A stretch of DNA of 64,000 nt from Mucilaginibacter tolerans (GTDB taxonomy: Bacteria; Bacteroidota; Bacteroidia; Sphingobacteriales; Sphingobacteriaceae). Below are positions 36,002-45,114 of the stretch, in pieces (the stretch's first letter is position 1; every line of letters starts with the position of its first letter). The stretch is from NCBI RefSeq assembly GCF_030519375.1, contig NZ_JAUMKB010000005.1, positions 282,016 to 346,015 of the forward strand. Reading direction: 5' to 3'. The notes under the pieces were generated by a model. The model searched no databases, was not told the DNA's origin, and was given only the letters and a program-made list of their open reading frames with translations. A program made the translations under genes and the position numbers.

Positions 36002-36030
36002 TTGTAACTAACAGATATTTATTATTTTTG
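36002..36030 (+). promoter_or_regulatory. Promoter of the PH/SHOCT gene
   Basis: TTG at 36002-36004 is followed after 18 bases by TATTTTTG at 36023-36030, a full match to the Bacteroidota sigma-A consensus. The ATG at 36056 lies 25 bases downstream. Confidence 0.65.
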
Positions 36031-36055
36031 GCGTGCATCAATAAAAAGTATAAAG

Positions 36056-36703
36056 ATGATCGAGAAATTTTTGAACGACCAGCAAGACCCGAAAGCAGTA
36101 GAGAAAGTTTATACCCGGCTGGTTGACCTGCTGACTACAGGTGAAGAAATTATTTATATAGCTACTCAAAAGAAACCTTTAGTAAATATACTACCCGATT
36201 GTGTAGCACTGACCAACAAACGCGTGTTGTTTTTCACTCCGGCAAACCTGGGTCTATCCATAAAATTCATCGATTTTGTTTGGAAAGATATTGTTGATGT
36301 GCTGATAAAAGAAGAAATCATCGGTGCGATTTTTACTGTAAAAACTACCAATGGCGCCGAAATGGGTGTGGATTACCTGCCTAAGGTTCAGGCACGTAAG
36401 CTATATCAGTACGCTCAGCAACGCAAAGAAGAAGAGCGCGAAGCACGCCGCCTGCGCGATCTGGAAGAAAAACGCGCTGAATCAGGCTCGATCAACTTTG
36501 CCGAACACGCAAATGCGCAGTCCCAACCAGCTCCCCCCAGCCCTGCACCAGAGCCTGCTGTTGCTGCACCTCCTGTACACGAAGTTCCAAAACAGGATGA
36601 GCTGACTGAAAAATTAAAAAAATTAAGAACGTTGTTTGAGAATGGATTGATCTCGCAGGAAGAATATAATGCTAAGAAACTGGAACTGCTAAGCGATTTG
36701 TAA
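36056..36703 (+). CDS. PH-like/SHOCT domain protein
   Basis: A 215-residue cytoplasmic protein. Residues ~20-115 resemble a bacterial PH (YokE-like) domain (GEEIIYIATQKKPLVNILPDCVALTNKRVLFF). A charged linker follows, then a Pro/Ala-rich stretch (about 153-180), and a SHOCT domain at the C-terminus (KLKKLRTLFENGLISQEEYNAKKLELL), a short helical pair thought to mediate oligomerisation. Function unknown; SHOCT proteins often attach to the membrane or to phage-like assemblies. It has its own promoter and ends three bases before the converging TPR gene. Confidence 0.85.
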   Translation: MIEKFLNDQQDPKAVEKVYTRLVDLLTTGEEIIYIATQKKPLVNILPDCVALTNKRVLFFTPANLGLSIKFIDFVWKDIVDVLIKEEIIGAIFTVKTTNGAEMGVDYLPKVQARKLYQYAQQRKEEEREARRLRDLEEKRAESGSINFAEHANAQSQPAPPSPAPEPAVAAPPVHEVPKQDELTEKLKKLRTLFENGLISQEEYNAKKLELLSDL

Positions 36704-36706
36704 TCG

Positions 36707-38170
36707 TCAATTATTCAACTTGTTCGAAATATTTTTTATTGCATTGTCAAGGTTAGTAAGCTCAGTTTGCAAATATTGCTCTGCCTCGACAAAGTTCTCG
36801 TATTTATTATCTCCCTGATTTATCATTTGCATAATACCCATTAAATTGGATGAATGCCTTCGGACTTCGTGCGAATTAATAAAGGCTATTTCATTTTTTT
36901 TTGATTCAAACAGCAGCTTTTCATAGTATTTTTTCCGGTGCACATTGTAATAAAGCAATGCGCCAAATACGATCAATAAACCCGCTATGCTTATGATAAA
37001 AATGAGCCATAGTCGCTCCCGTTTGAATGTTTCCGTCCTAAGTGCATAAGAGTTTTGAACCTGATCTATGCTTATTTGCGATGAAATCGAACCTACATTA
37101 ATCAGCCGCTTCAATTGTTCCAGAGACTGCAACAGGGCCATTTTATAAGCAAGTTCTGCTCCGTTTGGATTACCTTTTCCATCCTCAATATCACCCAATA
37201 ACTTGTACAGGTAAAGATTTAACTCCGCGTGGTTCTTACCCCTGCTATTACCAATTAATCTTTGAACAACTGATTTTGCAGAATCCAGCTGCCCCGATTC
37301 AAAATAAGCATCCGCCAGGCAATTTTCATCAATAATATCAAAGTGGTAGGCGGCGTCTGCCCGCAAAGCGGTGATTGTTGAGATCACTTCGGGATATTTT
37401 TTCCTGAGCATATCCACATAATAGTCAGTTCTTTTTTGAAAGGTGTATAGCCCAACGCTCCCCTCTTTTGCTTCATGTAAAATCCTGTTATATTTTTTTA
37501 GCGAATCAAGATCTTTAAGCTGATAATAAACCTCTGCTTTGTTATTGATAACACTGTGTTCCATCCGTTGAATGTTGACCCGGTTTGAAGTGATCAATGA
37601 TTGCGCTTCATTGAGGTAAAACAAGGCAGGATTAAACATTTTATTTCTGTAATAGATATCTGAAAGGTTAATATCTATTACTATTTGAAGGTAAGCATCA
37701 TTAACAATAGTGGCCTCTTTCTTAGCTGCTCTAAAATCAGATATAGCTTGTATTTCATCCCCCTGCTCGTTTTCTATAAAGGCCATGTGGGTAAAACAGG
37801 CATACAATAAATAATGATCTTCATTCTGATCGGCTTTTTGTATTGCTTTAAGAAAAGTGTTTTGAGCATCGGAATAGTTCTTTTCTCTATATTGACATAT
37901 TCCATCTATAAAAAGGATCAAACCTTCACTGTCCGGCTCATGGGTGGCCTGTAATATTTGCGTCGTCTGCGTCTTTGCCTGCGCCAGGTCTTTAAGAGGC
38001 ATGTCTCCAAAGGCAAAACGAAGGTAAAGTATAAGGTTACGCTTCTTTACAGATGCATCCTTATTCTTTAGTATAGATGTAAGGCTGTCGTTTTTGATGG
38101 TTGCCTGAGCAGCAAATGCACCTCCCAAAAACAAAAAAATGAAGATGCCAACCAATCGCACTTTAATCAT
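36707..38170 (-). CDS. TPR protein with membrane helix and C-terminal histidine-kinase-like H-box only
   Basis: A 487-residue protein: signal peptide (MIKVRLVGIFIFLFLGGAFAAQA), periplasmic TPR-like helical repeats at about residues 50-370, one transmembrane helix near 392-413 (LIFIISIAGLLIVFGALLYY), then a cytoplasmic tail of ~70 residues with FINSHEVRRHSSNLMGIMQ. That tail resembles the dimerisation/phosphoacceptor helix of histidine kinases, but no ATP-binding domain follows, as the gene ends at 36707 next to another gene's end. It could be a phosphoacceptor or dimerising scaffold for another kinase, or a shortened sensor. Confidence 0.85.
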   Translation of the reverse strand: MIKVRLVGIFIFLFLGGAFAAQATIKNDSLTSILKNKDASVKKRNLILYLRFAFGDMPLKDLAQAKTQTTQILQATHEPDSEGLILFIDGICQYREKNYSDAQNTFLKAIQKADQNEDHYLLYACFTHMAFIENEQGDEIQAISDFRAAKKEATIVNDAYLQIVIDINLSDIYYRNKMFNPALFYLNEAQSLITSNRVNIQRMEHSVINNKAEVYYQLKDLDSLKKYNRILHEAKEGSVGLYTFQKRTDYYVDMLRKKYPEVISTITALRADAAYHFDIIDENCLADAYFESGQLDSAKSVVQRLIGNSRGKNHAELNLYLYKLLGDIEDGKGNPNGAELAYKMALLQSLEQLKRLINVGSISSQISIDQVQNSYALRTETFKRERLWLIFIISIAGLLIVFGALLYYNVHRKKYYEKLLFESKKNEIAFINSHEVRRHSSNLMGIMQMINQGDNKYENFVEAEQYLQTELTNLDNAIKNISNKLNN

Positions 38171-38254
38171 AGGTTAATGTTATTACTTTTTAAAGTAAAC
38201 TAAAGAAAATCAGTCTAAAAACTTCGTTATCAGCAAAAAATTGTTCACGAAAAT

Positions 38255-38287
38255 AATAAAGGCAGAAGACTTATTATCCTCTGCCTT
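38255..38287 (-). terminator. Terminator of tyrS
   Basis: AAGGCAGA (38259-38266) pairs with TCTGCCTT (38280-38287), extended inward with one mismatch; read on the minus strand it is followed by a T-rich TTTATTATTTT run. It lies 25 bases past the tyrS stop codon. Confidence 0.8.
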
Positions 38288-38312
38288 ATACTTTATGTTA
38301 AAAGTGTTTCGT

Positions 38313-39596
38313 CTAAGCTGCTATGATCAGAAAGTAATTTTTCTTACCCTTTTGCGCTACAATAAACTTTCCGGCTATCAAATGACTGGCATTGTAAATA
38401 TCATCCGGAGAGCCAACTTTAGTCTTATTAACAGCCACTCCGCCTCCCTGTATCATCTTTTTTGCTTCGCCTTTTGATGGGAAAACGCCCGTTTTAGCAC
38501 CAAGCAGTTCTACTACGTTGATGCCCTCATTTAATTCGCTCAAAGCAATGGTAAAATTCGGTACACCTTCAAACAACCCTAATACCTCATCTTCCGTGAG
38601 TTCGTTCAAAAACTCTATGCTGATATTTCCAAATAGGAATTCAGATGACTGAATTGCTTTTTCATATTCTCTTTCACCGTGGGTACGGGTAGTAATATCC
38701 TTCGCTAAAGCCTTTTGCAATGCCCGTTGATGCGGTGCAACATCATGTTCAGCTTCTATAGCTTCAATGGTTTCCTTATCGAATAAGGTAAATATCCGGA
38801 TATATGCCTTTGCATCCTCGTCTGTCGTATTCAACCAGAATTGATAAAACTTATAAGGTGACGTTTTAGCCGGGTCGAGCCAAATGTTTCCCCCTTCGGT
38901 TTTACCGAATTTTGTGCCATCTGATTTCTTGATTAATTGCGTAGTTAGCGCATAAGCTTCACCCCCATCTTTACGACGAATCAATTCAGTACCGGTAACG
39001 ATATTTCCCCACTGATCGGAGCCTCCCATCTGCAGTGCGCAGTTATGATGCTTCCACAGGTAGTAAAAATCGTACCCCTGAACAAGCTGGTAAGTAAATT
39101 CGGTAAACGACATACCGGTATCGCCGCTGATGCGGTTCTTCACCGAATCTTTGGCCATCATATAATTTACTGTGATATGCTTACCTACGTCACGTATAAA
39201 ATTCAGGAAGGTGTAGTTTTTAAACCAGTCGTAGTTATTTACCATCTGAGCACTATTGGTGCCGCAATCAAAATCAAGAAATTTTTCTAACTGCTTTTGT
39301 ATGCCCGCCAGGTTGTGCTGCAAAACATCTTCGGATAACAAATTACGCTCGGCAGATTTGCCCGACGGATCGCCCACCATACCTGTGGCGCCTCCAACCA
39401 GGGCAAAGGGCTTATGGCCAGCCCGCTGAAAATGGATCAGCGTCATGATCTGGGCCAGGCTACCTACATGCAGCGAATCAGCGGTCGGGTCAAAACCAAT
39501 ATAGCCTGCCACTATATCCTTATTCAGTAATTCTTCAGTTCCGGGCATTATATCATGCAGCATGCCGCGCCAGCGTAGTTCTTCAACAAAATTCAT
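38313..39596 (-). CDS. tyrS: Tyrosyl-tRNA synthetase
   Basis: A 427-residue class I aminoacyl-tRNA synthetase that attaches tyrosine to tRNA-Tyr. The HIGH-like site is [14 protein letters not shown], and the KMSKS-like loop is KFGKTEGG. Tyrosine-binding residues appear in [12 protein letters not shown] and [13 protein letters not shown]-terminal S4 RNA-binding domain (about residues 360-427, with [21 protein letters not shown]) is present, and length is normal for bacterial TyrRS. Cytoplasmic, essential. Confidence 0.98.
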   Translation of the reverse strand: MNFVEELRWRGMLHDIMPGTEELLNKDIVAGYIGFDPTADSLHVGSLAQIMTLIHFQRAGHKPFALVGGATGMVGDPSGKSAERNLLSEDVLQHNLAGIQKQLEKFLDFDCGTNSAQMVNNYDWFKNYTFLNFIRDVGKHITVNYMMAKDSVKNRISGDTGMSFTEFTYQLVQGYDFYYLWKHHNCALQMGGSDQWGNIVTGTELIRRKDGGEAYALTTQLIKKSDGTKFGKTEGGNIWLDPAKTSPYKFYQFWLNTTDEDAKAYIRIFTLFDKETIEAIEAEHDVAPHQRALQKALAKDITTRTHGEREYEKAIQSSEFLFGNISIEFLNELTEDEVLGLFEGVPNFTIALSELNEGINVVELLGAKTGVFPSKGEAKKMIQGGGVAVNKTKVGSPDDIYNASHLIAGKFIVAQKGKKNYFLIIAA

Positions 39597-39737
39597 TGTA
39601 TTCGTGTTATCCTGATAGTTATCGGGACTGCAAAGATAGCAGAATAGCCGAAAATCTCTTTTTTACGTTTACCTTAAACAATAGTCGAAAAATTTGCTTA
39701 TTTTAAGCAGACTTAATTCGCCGGAAAGTGAATATTT

Positions 39738-40409
39738 ATGAATTTTCTATCGCACTTCTACTTCGACAGGGACACCACCAACTGTTACCATACGCTAGGT
39801 ACGGTACTGCCTGATTTATTGAAAAATGCCGATAAGAGTATCATCATCCACCCCGAAAAACTTCGTCACCCCGACAAAAATATCAACGACATTATTTTAG
39901 GCTGGCGAAAGCACCTGGAGGTAGATAAATTTTTTCATTCTTCTGGTTTTTTCATCGCACGCTCCCATGCCTTAAAGAATCTGCTGGCGCCAGCGATAGT
40001 GGGTTCGCCTGTAAAGCCGTTTTTCCTGGGGCACATCGCTTTGGAGATCATACTGGATAACCTGCTGATCACCACAGGGAAAATTTCTACAGATGATTTT
40101 TATACCCATTTAGACTCCTGCGATACCGGAGTTATTAAAGAGTTCCTCAACTTTTCAAGCCTGAGCGATACCGACCGTTTCTTTAAATTCTTTGAGGAGT
40201 TTAAAAGGAGCCGATACCTGGAAACTTATGCTCAAAATAACCAGGTGACCTATGCACTTAAGCGCATTTGTATGCGGGTTTGGAAAGACCCGTTCACAAA
40301 GGAACAAGAAGAACGGATGACAGCATTGATAACTGCATATCGTAATGCCATGCTGGTGGATTTCATAGATATTTTTAATCATATATCGGAGTTGCTACCG
40401 CGCAACTAA
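39738..40409 (+). CDS. AcpH-like protein (acyl carrier protein phosphodiesterase family, tentative)
   Basis: A 223-residue protein beginning MNFLSHFYFDRDTTNCYHTLGTVLPDLLKN, resembling the MNFLAHLxLA and GNLLGDF starts of the AcpH/DUF479 family. Further helices carry ILGWRKHLEVDKFFHSS and FFLGHIALEIILDNLLI, with His and Asp residues placed as in HD-like hydrolases. AcpH removes 4'-phosphopantetheine from acyl carrier protein. The match is by overall pattern only, so activity is uncertain. It lies between tyrS (divergent) and rpsA (same strand). Confidence 0.5.
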   Translation: MNFLSHFYFDRDTTNCYHTLGTVLPDLLKNADKSIIIHPEKLRHPDKNINDIILGWRKHLEVDKFFHSSGFFIARSHALKNLLAPAIVGSPVKPFFLGHIALEIILDNLLITTGKISTDDFYTHLDSCDTGVIKEFLNFSSLSDTDRFFKFFEEFKRSRYLETYAQNNQVTYALKRICMRVWKDPFTKEQEERMTALITAYRNAMLVDFIDIFNHISELLPRN

Positions 40410-40495
40410 TACCCGAGGTACAAAAAGCCAACAAAAGCGCCTAAAAGCCAGCGTTTAAGAGTAAAATATTTTTTTATTACTCAAAAATATATCCG

Positions 40496-40503
40496 TACCT
40501 TTG
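40496..40503 (+). promoter_or_regulatory. -7 promoter element of rpsA
   Basis: TACCTTTG matches the Bacteroidota consensus; it lies 37 bases before the start codon, and no TTG is at the usual upstream distance. Confidence 0.55.
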
Positions 40504-40507
40504 CAGT

Positions 40508-40530
40508 CCCAATTGTATTGGGAAAAGGAG
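40508..40530 (+). promoter_or_regulatory. rpsA leader: stem-loop and Shine-Dalgarno sequence
   Basis: CCCAAT-TGT-ATTGGG (40508-40522) forms a perfect six-pair hairpin at or near the 5' end of the transcript. AAAGGAG at 40524-40530 is a good Shine-Dalgarno match, 10 bases before the TTG start. Both are unusual in this phylum and could serve translational autoregulation by ribosomal protein S1. Confidence 0.6.
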
Positions 40531-40540
40531 AAAATTTATT

Positions 40541-42496
40541 TTGGCAAAAAAACAAGAAGCAGAAAAAGAATTAAAAGCTAAGGAAGCTGAACTAGATGCA
40601 GTTACAGCAACCAAAGAAAAAGAAAACATTGAATCAGAAGCTGATTCATTATCGATCGAAGAGATCAAATCAAAAATCACATCATCAAACGAAGATTTCG
40701 ATTGGGATGCTGACGACAAAAAATTTGGCAATTACAACGATGCCGAGCGTGAAAAATTAGAAAAATTGTATGATGGCACTTTCAGTTCTATCAACAAAGG
40801 CGAAATTATCACCGGTACAGTTGTAAATGTTAACAGCAAAGATGTGGTATTGAACATCGGCTTTAAATCTGATGGTTTGGTATCATTATCAGAATTCCGT
40901 GATACACCTGATCTGAAAATCGGTGACACTGTTGAAGTTTTTGTTGAATCGCAGGAAGATGCTAACGGCCAGTTGGTACTTTCACGCAAACGTGCAAAAA
41001 CACAGAAATCATGGGAAAGAATTAATTCCGCATTGGATAATGACGAGATCATCACCGGCTTTGTTAAGAGCAGAACTAAAGGTGGCTTGATCGTAGATAT
41101 AATGGGCGTTGAAGCCTTCTTACCAGGCTCACAGATCGACATTAAACCAATCAGGGATTATGACGTGTATGTGGGCAAAACAATGGAATTCAAAGTTGTT
41201 AAGATCAACCACGAGTTTAAAAACGTAGTGGTATCGCACAAAGTGCTGATCGAAGACGATCTGGAAAACCAAAAAACTGAAATTGTGGCCAAACTTGAAA
41301 AAGGCCAGGTACTGGAAGGTACCGTTAAAAACATTACTGACTTCGGTGTATTCATCGACTTGGGTGGTGTTGACGGCTTACTGCACATTACCGATATTTC
41401 ATGGGGCCGTATCGAGCATCCGAGAGAAGTATTATCGCTTGACCAGAAGATCAATGTGGTGGTGCTTGACTTTGATGACGAGAAAAAACGTATTGCCCTT
41501 GGCTTGAAACAATTGACCCCGCACCCTTGGCAGTCGCTTGACGAAAACATCGTTGTAGGTTCAAAAGTTAAAGGCAAAATTGTTACCGTTGCTGATTACG
41601 GCGCATTCTTAGAGATCATCCCTGGTGTTGAGGGTTTGATCCACGTATCAGAAATGTCATGGTCACAAAACCTGCGCAACCCTCAGGAATTCCTGAAAGT
41701 GGGCGACGAGGTTGAAGCTCAGGTATTGACTTTAGACCGCGACGAGCGCAAAATGTCATTAGGCATTAAACAATTAACGCCTGATCCATGGCAGCATGCT
41801 GCGGAGAAATATGCTATCGGCACTCAGCACGTTGCAACCGTTAAGAACATGACCAATTTCGGCGTGTTTGTTGAACTGGAAGACGGCATCGACGGCTTGA
41901 TCCACATCTCTGACCTTTCATGGTCTAAGAAAGTTAACCACCCTAACGAATTCACTAAAGTTGGTGAAAAACTGAATGTGGTTGTATTGGAACTGGATGT
42001 TGAGAACCGCAAGCTGAGCTTAGGTCACAAACAGCTGGAAGAAAACCCTTGGGATACTTTCGAAACTATCTTCACTATTGATTCAATACATGAAGGTACC
42101 GTATTGAAAGTAACCGACAAAGGTGCTATCGTTGCTTTACCTTATGGTGTTGAAGGCTTCGCTCCTATCAAACACACCGTTAGGGAAGATGGCAAGAGCT
42201 TAAAAGCTGATGATGTTGCTGAATTCAAGATCATTGAATTTAACAAAGAGAACAAACGTATCGTTATTTCACACTCACGTATCTGGGAAGAGCAACGCGC
42301 TGAAGCCCGTGTACAGGAATTCGAAAGCCGCAAGAAAGAAGCTAAAGCAGCTACTAACGCAGTGAAGAAAGTGAAAGATTCGGTTGAAAAATCAACTTTA
42401 GGCGATCTGAGCGTATTGGCTCAGCTAAAAGAACAGATGGAAGGTGCTGAAAGCAAAGCTAAAAAGGCCAAGAAATCTGAAGAGGAAGCAAAATAA
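40541..42496 (+). CDS. rpsA: 30S ribosomal protein S1
   Basis: A 651-residue protein with an acidic N-terminal extension (about residues 1-85) and six S1 RNA-binding domains, each with the typical G.V..V...G..V..G....G repeats (for example TDFGVFIDLGGVDGLLHITDIS). The C-terminal ~60 residues are Lys/Glu/Ala-rich. S1 binds mRNA at the 30S subunit and helps translation initiation, important in Bacteroidota, where few genes have a Shine-Dalgarno sequence. The start is TTG at 40541; no in-frame ATG lies closely upstream. A stem-loop and Shine-Dalgarno sequence precede it, and a strong terminator follows. Confidence 0.97.
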   Translation: MAKKQEAEKELKAKEAELDAVTATKEKENIESEADSLSIEEIKSKITSSNEDFDWDADDKKFGNYNDAEREKLEKLYDGTFSSINKGEIITGTVVNVNSKDVVLNIGFKSDGLVSLSEFRDTPDLKIGDTVEVFVESQEDANGQLVLSRKRAKTQKSWERINSALDNDEIITGFVKSRTKGGLIVDIMGVEAFLPGSQIDIKPIRDYDVYVGKTMEFKVVKINHEFKNVVVSHKVLIEDDLENQKTEIVAKLEKGQVLEGTVKNITDFGVFIDLGGVDGLLHITDISWGRIEHPREVLSLDQKINVVVLDFDDEKKRIALGLKQLTPHPWQSLDENIVVGSKVKGKIVTVADYGAFLEIIPGVEGLIHVSEMSWSQNLRNPQEFLKVGDEVEAQVLTLDRDERKMSLGIKQLTPDPWQHAAEKYAIGTQHVATVKNMTNFGVFVELEDGIDGLIHISDLSWSKKVNHPNEFTKVGEKLNVVVLELDVENRKLSLGHKQLEENPWDTFETIFTIDSIHEGTVLKVTDKGAIVALPYGVEGFAPIKHTVREDGKSLKADDVAEFKIIEFNKENKRIVISHSRIWEEQRAEARVQEFESRKKEAKAATNAVKKVKDSVEKSTLGDLSVLAQLKEQMEGAESKAKKAKKSEEEAK

Positions 42497-42518
42497 GCTT
42501 AAATAAATTAAATCCTTT

Positions 42519-42552
42519 AAGCCCTGTTCGCTATGGCGAGCGGGGCTTTTTT
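42519..42552 (+). terminator. Intrinsic terminator of rpsA
   Basis: AAGCCCTGTTCGC (42519-42531) pairs with GCGAGCGGGGCTT (42536-42548) with minor mismatches, followed by TTTTTT. Strong G/C stem and T-run. Confidence 0.92.
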
Positions 42553-42584
42553 GTTTAGCATACCGATATTATTACATTTACCAC

Positions 42585-42890
42585 ATGAAGAACCCAACTC
42601 CTGAAGAACGCAATCCAAAGACTTTCGCTTTTATGGTTGTCGTCGCTCTTATCATAACCATATTGATGCGTGGCGTAAATACCCGTTTTGATGTACCCCA
42701 TGTCCTTTATGTGGCAATAGCAATTATTAGCGGACTGGTAAGTATCATCAGTTATATTGGTTTTATCTACTCCAAAATGTTTAAACCGACCGGGGGAAAA
42801 TTATTCGCCGATATGCTGATCATTATTGTTTTGGGGGTAATCGTTTATTTCACCGTAACGTTTTGTGTTAGTGTTCTGGCTAATTTATAA
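42585..42890 (+). CDS. Small membrane protein, unknown function
   Basis: A 101-residue protein with three hydrophobic helices at about residues 13-31, 40-61 and 75-98. The N-terminus is charged (MKNPTPEERNPKTFAF) and probably cytoplasmic. No family is recognised. Its gene starts 32 bases after the rpsA terminator and is followed 30 bases later by the ACT-domain gene on the same strand. Confidence 0.7.
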   Translation: MKNPTPEERNPKTFAFMVVVALIITILMRGVNTRFDVPHVLYVAIAIISGLVSIISYIGFIYSKMFKPTGGKLFADMLIIIVLGVIVYFTVTFCVSVLANL

Positions 42891-42920
42891 GGCCGCTGCA
42901 CTATTATAATATTTGTTCAA

Positions 42921-43322
42921 ATGAGTGGCGAAACTGACATCCATTCTTTGTTAAAAAACATGACACCTGTACTAAATGAGGGTGAATATGTTTTTTGTGC
43001 GCTCTCTTCCATGGGTAGCCTTAATCCTGACAACATCATAGGCACATTCAAAGAAGAAGAAGGGTGGACTGTTATCCTTAATAAGACATTAGCTGATAAG
43101 CTGAGTTATGAATATTCGTATGTCGCTTCATGGATAACTCTTACTATTCACTCCGCACTTGATGCAGTTGGTCTTACTGCTGCATTTTCAAAAGCCCTCG
43201 CCGAAGCATCCATCAGTTGCAACGTAGTGGCTGCCTATTATCATGATCATATTTTTGTTGCTCAACAGGACGCTGCCAAAGCAATGAAAGTACTCAGACA
43301 ATTATCCGAAGATAATCGCTGA
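42921..43322 (+). CDS. ACT-domain protein (DUF2241-like)
   Basis: A 133-residue cytoplasmic protein with the two-part ACT fold: ALSSMGSLNPDNIIGTFKEEEGWTVIL and WITLTIHSALDAVGLTAAFSKAL, then SISCNVVAAYYHDHIFV. This matches the small DUF2241/ACT_7-type family, often with an amino acid-binding role. Start ATG at 42921; function not established. It converges with the Xaa-Pro aminopeptidase gene, with 16 bases between. Confidence 0.85.
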   Translation: MSGETDIHSLLKNMTPVLNEGEYVFCALSSMGSLNPDNIIGTFKEEEGWTVILNKTLADKLSYEYSYVASWITLTIHSALDAVGLTAAFSKALAEASISCNVVAAYYHDHIFVAQQDAAKAMKVLRQLSEDNR

Positions 43323-43338
43323 GCATTGTTAAGAAAGC

Positions 43339-44940
43339 CTACTTCAACGGCGGAAACTTAGCCAGATCAAAAATACTTCTATCGGCAACCATCTTTTCTA
43401 CGTCCTGCCATTTGCGCGGTGCATCAATAGATAACAAAGTACATTTATCTTTTCCTATCACTACGTCATCTTCGATACGCACACCAATATCCCACCACTT
43501 TTTATCGCATTTGCTACCTGCCGGGATATAGATACCCGGTTCAACTGTAATGATCATATTTTCTTTTAATGGCTTTCCATATTCTCCCTTGTCATGCACA
43601 TCCAGGCCCATATGATGAGAAACACCGTGTGGATAGTAAGTTCTTACATCCTCAGCTTTACTGATAATACCCAGCTTTATTAAACCGTTAGCCAATATCT
43701 CTTCTGTTTTATCCTCCAATTGGCTATATGGCACACCATCCTTACAAAGTTTAAATACCTCCTCCTGCGCATCATAAACCAATTGATAAATAGCCTTTTG
43801 TTCCTCGGTAAACTTACCATTTGCCGGCACAGTGCGCGTTACGTCAGCTGAATAGCCATGATACTCAGCAGCTACATCCATCAGCACCAGCTGATTATTC
43901 ACCTCTGTTACATTGTTTTCCTCGTAATGCAGTATACAACCATTGGCCCCGGCACCCACAATCGGCGGATAGCCTTCATCTTCTGCACCATACTTTTTAT
44001 GTACGTATTCGAAGATGCCCTGCAACTCCCGTTCAGACATACCCGGTTTTATTGCACGCATTACTTCAGCATGAGCAATACTGGATATTTCTACTGCCTT
44101 TTTCACCAATTCTACTTCCTCGGGTTGCTTCACGCCACGCAGGGCGTTCATCTCATCTGCATAGGCAGCTAACCCGCCAAACCGGGCATTATATTTCGAT
44201 TTAAGTTCGGCGAGACTAATCGAGTCTGGCTTGTTAATAAAAGGACCAAGAAATTCATTGTCCTTATATTCCGGCTGCTCAAATTTCCCCTTGAAATAAG
44301 TCATAATGCGACCAATATTTCCAGGATTACCGCGTTGTGCAATCATACTAACAACCTCCTGCACGTCCTTATCCATTTCCGGTACATTAACCTTATTTCT
44401 GAAAGCGTTATACAGGCCTTTCATATTTCCTTCATCCTCCGGAATGCCGTCATACAAAACCGTGCTGAATTTTTTCAGATCGACAGGCGAATTAGCAAAC
44501 TCCTCGCTATTATAAACCTTGCTAAAGCCAAGTTTACTCTTTACCCCCTCTACTCCCAGTCTCCTGCCGGTCCATTGTTCCCGCTGCGGGTCGCGACTCT
44601 GAACAAAAAAGAGTTCATTATAATCACCGTCCTGCCCATGCTGAGTGTCCTTGAAAATCAGCAAAACAGCGCTGGTCTCTTTATATCCCGAGAAATAATA
44701 CAAGTCAGGATTAGGGTGATAAGCATAGTTAACATCCCGCGAAAAAACACGCTCCGGGTAGGCGAATATAACCGTCACCGAATTATCAGGCATCAGTTTC
44801 CTGAGCGCGTCACGCCTGCCGGCATGAAATTCTTTTGTAAGATAATCCTTCGGCAGACTCGCTGATATCGTTTGGGAAAAGCTGCGAATTGAAACCACAC
44901 AAGTAAGTGCAGCAACAAATATGGTTTTATAAATTTTCAT
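43339..44940 (-). CDS. Exported Xaa-Pro aminopeptidase (aminopeptidase P family, M24B)
   Basis: A 533-residue metalloprotease with a signal peptide (IFVAALTCVVSIRSFSQ), so periplasmic or secreted. An N-terminal aminopeptidase P domain (about residues 40-200) precedes the pita-bread catalytic domain. Metal ligands are visible: the two Asp in LMDVAAEYHGYSADVTRTVPANG, His in HGVSHHMGLDVHD, Glu in ITVEPGIYI and Glu in GVRIEDDV. It removes an N-terminal residue before proline, using two metal ions. It is a single gene, divergent from pyrR. Confidence 0.95.
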   Translation of the reverse strand: MKIYKTIFVAALTCVVSIRSFSQTISASLPKDYLTKEFHAGRRDALRKLMPDNSVTVIFAYPERVFSRDVNYAYHPNPDLYYFSGYKETSAVLLIFKDTQHGQDGDYNELFFVQSRDPQREQWTGRRLGVEGVKSKLGFSKVYNSEEFANSPVDLKKFSTVLYDGIPEDEGNMKGLYNAFRNKVNVPEMDKDVQEVVSMIAQRGNPGNIGRIMTYFKGKFEQPEYKDNEFLGPFINKPDSISLAELKSKYNARFGGLAAYADEMNALRGVKQPEEVELVKKAVEISSIAHAEVMRAIKPGMSERELQGIFEYVHKKYGAEDEGYPPIVGAGANGCILHYEENNVTEVNNQLVLMDVAAEYHGYSADVTRTVPANGKFTEEQKAIYQLVYDAQEEVFKLCKDGVPYSQLEDKTEEILANGLIKLGIISKAEDVRTYYPHGVSHHMGLDVHDKGEYGKPLKENMIITVEPGIYIPAGSKCDKKWWDIGVRIEDDVVIGKDKCTLLSIDAPRKWQDVEKMVADRSIFDLAKFPPLK

Positions 44941-45065
44941 GATATGCGGATAAGTACAGCAATTTAGTGATTATATAAATCATATCCTTTCAGTATTAAT
45001 AAAAGGTGAATTTGCCATATGCACTACGCACCCGATAACTAATCACTGGTTAACCGGTCACTATA

Positions 45066-45097
45066 TTGCCAACTAATCGCCAAAATTCTTACCTTTG
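45066..45097 (+). promoter_or_regulatory. Promoter of pyrR-pyrB
   Basis: TTG at 45066-45068, then 21 bases, then TACCTTTG at 45090-45097: a near-consensus Bacteroidota promoter. The ATG at 45115 would be about a dozen bases from the transcript start, too short a leader for a PyrR attenuator. Confidence 0.65.
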
Positions 45098-45114
45098 CCC
45101 AAATCCAACCAAAG

